DNA from: an uncultured Clostridia bacterium
GTDB taxonomy: Bacteria; Bacillota; Clostridia; Christensenellales; Borkfalkiaceae
Reading direction: 5' to 3'
DNA length: 42,210 nucleotides
Assembly: GCA_937912025.1 (NCBI GenBank)
Contig: CALDOZ010000021.1
Span: 1 to 42,210, forward strand
This document shows positions 39,443 through 42,210 of the stretch, in pieces (position 1 is the stretch's first letter; each line of letters starts with the position of its first letter). Under the pieces are notes generated by a model. That model saw only the letters and a list, made by a program, of their open reading frames with translations. It did no database searches and was not told where the DNA came from. The translations under genes were made by a program, and so were the position numbers.

Positions 39443-40246
39443 TTATCGTTGCCATTTAAGTAAAATTTTTTCAATTAAAGCAACTACTCCGTACATTATT
39501 GCAGCAAGCAAACACAGTATTACCGTACTTGCCATAACTAAATCAAGTCTAAACACTTGACCGCCATACACAATAAGGTAACCAATGCCTTGTTTTGAAA
39601 CTAAATATTCGCCCATAATAGAGCCAATCCACGCCATACCAACGTTAATTTTTAAACACGACGTAAACGTTGGTAACGACGATGGAATTATTAGTTTGAA
39701 TAGTATTTGTAGTTTTGTTGCGCCAAGTGAGTTTAGTAGCAAAATTTTACCTTTATCAGTTGCTAAAAAACCGTTTTGCATAGTAATTACTGTAACTATA
39801 ATAGTTATTAATATTGCCATAAATACAATAGACTTAGTGCCAGCGCCAAACCAAACTATTATTATAGGACCAAGCGCAATTTTAGGTAAACTGTTTAAAA
39901 CGACTATAAAAGGCTCGCTTACCTTTCTTAAAAACTCACTCCACCAAAGTATTAAAGCAATAATTGTTCCGCCAAACGTAGCAATTAAAAAACCAAGCAT
40001 CGTTTCGTATAAAGTTGTAAAAACGTGCAACCATAAATCACCGCTAACGGCAAGGTCTTTTATCGTTGAAAGTATTTTTGACGGCATAGAAAACAAAAAA
40101 CTATCAATTAAGTTTAGCCTTGCTGAAATTTCCCAAATAGCAACAAAAAATACAAGTATAAATATTCTTGCAAAATGTATAGATAACAAACCTATACGCC
40201 GTTTTTTAAGGTATAATAACCGCTCTTTACTAAGATTTTCGTTCAT
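39443..40246 (-). CDS. ABC transporter permease, SsuC/TauC/ThiX type
   Basis: 267 aa from ATG 40246, preceded by GGAGGG nine bases upstream; a reading 18 codons longer lies deep in the ATPase gene and has no ribosome site. About six helices; EAA loop with LLNSLGATKLQILFKLIIPSSLP at about residues 175-200, then GMAWIGSIMGEYLVSKQGIGYLI, a hallmark of the nitrate/taurine/sulfonate permease family. Overlaps the ATPase by 17 bases. Last gene of the operon. Confidence 0.9.
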   Translation of the reverse strand: MNENLSKERLLYLKKRRIGLLSIHFARIFILVFFVAIWEISARLNLIDSFLFSMPSKILSTIKDLAVSGDLWLHVFTTLYETMLGFLIATFGGTIIALILWWSEFLRKVSEPFIVVLNSLPKIALGPIIIVWFGAGTKSIVFMAILITIIVTVITMQNGFLATDKGKILLLNSLGATKLQILFKLIIPSSLPTFTSCLKINVGMAWIGSIMGEYLVSKQGIGYLIVYGGQVFRLDLVMASTVILCLLAAIMYGVVALIEKILLKWQR

Positions 40247-41000
40247 CGTTAAGTTCCCTCCATAGTGTATCGAAATTCTTACCAAAATTTTTATCTTCAC
40301 GCCGTTTAAGAGGGGTAAGAGTTTTGTCTAAATTGTAGGTGTGAACGTTTTTTATTTTTGCAGGTCGCTTAGATAAAACGAAAATTTTATCCGACATTGA
40401 AAGCGCTTCAGATATATCGTGAGTTACAAGTAACGCCGTCTTTTTTTCTTTTTTTATAATATCGTAAACGTCATTACAAACGTCTAACCTAGTTTGATAA
40501 TCAAGCGCCGAAAAAGGCTCGTCTAAAAGCAATAAATCGGGTTTAGATGCAAGCGTTCTAATTAGAGCAACTCTCTGTCGCATACCACCGGATAATTGAT
40601 GGGGGTACGATTTTTTAAAATCTTCAAGACCGTATTTTTTAAGTAAGTCAAGAGCGTACCGCCTATTATCGTCAGTATTAATTTTTTTAATTTCAAGCGG
40701 TAAAAATACGTTTTTTTCTATTGTTCGCCACGCAAATAATTCGTCGCGTTGTAACATATAGCCAACGTTTTTAATTTTTTCGTCAACCTTTTTACCCTTA
40801 AAATAAATACTACCGCTTGTTGGGGTAAGCAGTCCTGCTATCAATGAAAGAACGGTAGTTTTTCCACAGCCCGACGGGCCTATCAGCGCTACGAATTCGC
40901 CTTCGTTTACCATTAGCGACAAATCTTTTACTGCGTGTGTTTCGGTTTTTTCAGTATTATAACTGTAACAAATTTTATCAAGCGATAGTAAATCATTCAT
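40230..41000 (-). CDS. ABC transporter ATP-binding protein, SsuB/TauB/ThiZ type
   Basis: 256 aa. Walker A GPSGCGKTT (residues 41-49), Q-loop in VGYMLQRDELFAWRTI, signature LSGGM (136-140), Walker B LLLLDE (156-161), D-loop SALD, switch His in VTHDISEAL. The LFAWRT segment after the Q-loop is typical of this importer group. Lies 31 bases downstream of the binding-protein gene. Confidence 0.93.
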   Translation of the reverse strand: MNDLLSLDKICYSYNTEKTETHAVKDLSLMVNEGEFVALIGPSGCGKTTVLSLIAGLLTPTSGSIYFKGKKVDEKIKNVGYMLQRDELFAWRTIEKNVFLPLEIKKINTDDNRRYALDLLKKYGLEDFKKSYPHQLSGGMRQRVALIRTLASKPDLLLLDEPFSALDYQTRLDVCNDVYDIIKKEKKTALLVTHDISEALSMSDKIFVLSKRPAKIKNVHTYNLDKTLTPLKRREDKNFGKNFDTLWRELNDERKS

Positions 41001-41031
41001 ACCTTTTTCTCCCGTGAAAAGTTAATGTTTT

Positions 41032-42030
41032 TTATTTAAATTCGTTATAAATTTCATTAGCAAAATCAACGTTTACAACGTCGTTAAACGTAACGCCGTC
41101 CACGTTTTCGCCAGCATTTTCAATAACTTCAATAAGCCTATTAAAACTACTTGTCGTCATAGCCATATTGCTAACCCAAGTATCGCTTGCTAAATAATTT
41201 TCAAGCGCGTCTTTAGCCGACTCTTTGCTCGTTGTTGTAAAATGTTTAATTAAAACTTCGGCAACTTCATCTGCGCTAGCAGTTTTAACGTAGTCAAGCG
41301 CCTTATACATAGCGCGTAAAAATCGTTTTATGGTGTCAGGATTTTTTTCCATAAAACTTGATAAACACGCAAATCCCGTGTAAGGAATTTCTCCACTTTT
41401 TTCTCCAACGCTCGCAACTATATGACCTTTTCCAGCCTTAACAAATTCAGATGCCGTAGGCTCAAATAACGTAACGTAATCGCCAACGCCGTTATCAAAA
41501 GTAGGTGCCATAAGAGCAAATTGAATATCTTTTCTAAGCGTTAAATCAACGCCGTTTGCCATACCCATTCCGTTAACAACGTATTCAAACGTCATTGCAG
41601 GAAGTCCGCCTTGACGACCAATAATAATTTCTTTACCGCGTAAATTTTCCCAACTAAAATTAGGTTCGGGGTTTCTTGAAATTAGAAAGCACCCGTCGCG
41701 CTTTGTAAGTTGCGCAAAAATCTTAGGCTTATCGCTTTTATTTTGACGGGCTATGTAAACTGTAGTTTCAGGGCCTAAAAGAGCAACGTCCGCGCCACCA
41801 GAAATAAGCGCCGTCATTGAAACGTCAGAGCCTGCGCCGTTAGTAAGTTCAATTTTAATATTTTCTTCTTCAAAAAAACCTTTTTCAATCGCAACGTAAA
41901 ACGGAGCGTAAAAAATAGAATCGGTAACTTCGTTAACTTTAATCGTCGTTACGTTAGACTCGTCTTTACAACTAACTAAACAAAACAACGAAAAAATAAC
42001 TGTAAAACAACAAATTAAAAATTTTTTCAT
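41032..42030 (-). CDS. ABC transporter substrate-binding lipoprotein, NMT1/THI5/SsuA-like
   Basis: 332 aa. Lipobox LVSC with Cys 21, so membrane-anchored outside the cell. The body opens with VNEVTDSIFYAPFYVAIEKGFFEEENI, the classic start of the NMT1/THI5-like family, and ISGGADVALLGPETT follows. Ligands in the family are thiamine precursors, nitrate, sulfonates or taurine; nothing in the window decides which. AGGAG stands before the ATG. No TPP riboswitch signature was found upstream. Confidence 0.9.
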   Translation of the reverse strand: MKKFLICCFTVIFSLFCLVSCKDESNVTTIKVNEVTDSIFYAPFYVAIEKGFFEEENIKIELTNGAGSDVSMTALISGGADVALLGPETTVYIARQNKSDKPKIFAQLTKRDGCFLISRNPEPNFSWENLRGKEIIIGRQGGLPAMTFEYVVNGMGMANGVDLTLRKDIQFALMAPTFDNGVGDYVTLFEPTASEFVKAGKGHIVASVGEKSGEIPYTGFACLSSFMEKNPDTIKRFLRAMYKALDYVKTASADEVAEVLIKHFTTTSKESAKDALENYLASDTWVSNMAMTTSSFNRLIEVIENAGENVDGVTFNDVVNVDFANEIYNEFK

Positions 42031-42091
42031 AATACTCCTAAAAATATTTCATTATTATTCTATGTTGAAATTTTTTTGTTTGTTATTTTGA

Positions 42092-42120
42092 TTGACAATA
42101 TTTTATAAATATTATATAAT
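42092..42120 (+). promoter_or_regulatory. Perfect-consensus promoter firing off the right edge
   Basis: TTGACA (42092-42097), exactly 17 bases, TATAAT (42115-42120): both boxes match the sigma-A consensus at every base. Transcription would start near 42127 and leave the window. Confidence 0.85.
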
Positions 42121-42127
42121 TTAAAAC

Positions 42128-42210
42128 CGCACAACCTTTTAAAGGTCTATAAACTGCGTTATGCGTCGTTTCTACTTTGGTTGTATAACCCCAACAACCA
42201 AAAAGGTTAG
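42128..42210 (+). ncRNA. Unidentified structured leader or RNA at the right edge (partial)
   Basis: Downstream of the consensus promoter: ACCTTT and AAAGGT can pair locally; TTTGGTTGT and ACAACCAAA form a 9-bp hairpin with loop ATAACCCCA near 42176-42202; and AACCTTTT near 42133 can pair with AAAAGGTT at the window end to close the whole element. No reading frame begins here. It does not match riboswitch, tmRNA, SRP, RNase P or CRISPR signatures that I recognise. It may be a leader of the next gene or a small RNA; the element is cut by the window edge. Confidence 0.35.

Noticed and set aside
42128..42210. Purine-riboswitch-like TATAAA ... TTTCTAC spacing at the right edge
   Set aside because: The P2 loop sequence (GATATGG-type) and the kissing L3 loop are missing and the distance between the two motifs is about six bases too short.
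42128..42210. Cas12a-type CRISPR repeat similarity (TTTCTACT)
   Set aside because: The matching GTAGA half of the hairpin is absent and no second copy is in the window.
42031..42210. TPP riboswitch before the NMT1-like importer
   Set aside because: No CTGAGA and no ACCTGATCTGGATAATGCC-type blocks on the minus strand.

Overview
The window is AT-rich, gene-dense DNA from a low-GC, apparently Gram-positive (monoderm) bacterium, most likely an uncultured Clostridia-type Firmicute. The support is: several lipoproteins with an N-terminal lipobox and both lipoprotein-processing enzymes (Lgt, LspA); AGGAGG-type ribosome binding sites; near-consensus sigma-A promoters with 17-bp spacers; the Firmicutes gene order lspA-rluD-pyrR; Hsp33; and a Bacillus-type LexA box. 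Lineage is inference. No phage, transposase, CRISPR array, rRNA or intact tRNA was found.

Left part (1-7041): an operon for a polar amino-acid ABC importer (binding lipoprotein, permease, ATPase) runs by overlaps into a TrpR/YerC-like repressor and the queuosine enzyme QueH. An AraC regulator, a convergent MATE exporter and class II fructose-bisphosphate aldolase follow.

7150-16900: an SsuABC/ThiXYZ-like importer, an orphan MazF-type toxin, then a long operon lgt - small membrane protein - nicotinate phosphoribosyltransferase - 120-aa unknown - lspA - rluD family - pyrR. Next stands a lone 425-aa protein whose Glu/ExxH pattern looks like a ferritin-type di-iron site.

17000-25900: a degenerate tRNA-Thr-like sequence with extra hairpin DNA, a membrane-anchored propeller-like protein, glutamine synthetase (GSI-beta-like), an SGNH hydrolase, two uncharacterised membrane proteins, a GH31 glycosidase and an AraC regulator that appears to be transcribed leaderless.

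26000-32700: uxaC (uronate isomerase) coupled to L-serine dehydratase, a BspA-type leucine-rich-repeat lipoprotein, and a two-gene putative DNA-repair operon (radical SAM protein plus its partner family) whose consensus promoter is bracketed by two LexA-like boxes, so it is probably SOS controlled.

32880-42210: a second operon of membrane protein, methyltransferase, Hsp33 and TPR protein; malic enzyme; a 580-base intergenic region rich in inverted and direct repeats; and a second SsuABC/ThiXYZ-like importer on the minus strand. At the right edge a perfect TTGACA-17-TATAAT promoter fires out of the window into a sequence with strong hairpin potential that I could not identify.

Most useful leads: the LexA-flanked repair operon, the tRNA-like element, the orphan di-iron protein, the 38863-39442 repeat cluster, the edge promoter with its unidentified leader, and the leaderless AraC gene. 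I did not find clear proof of a wholly new multi-gene system.
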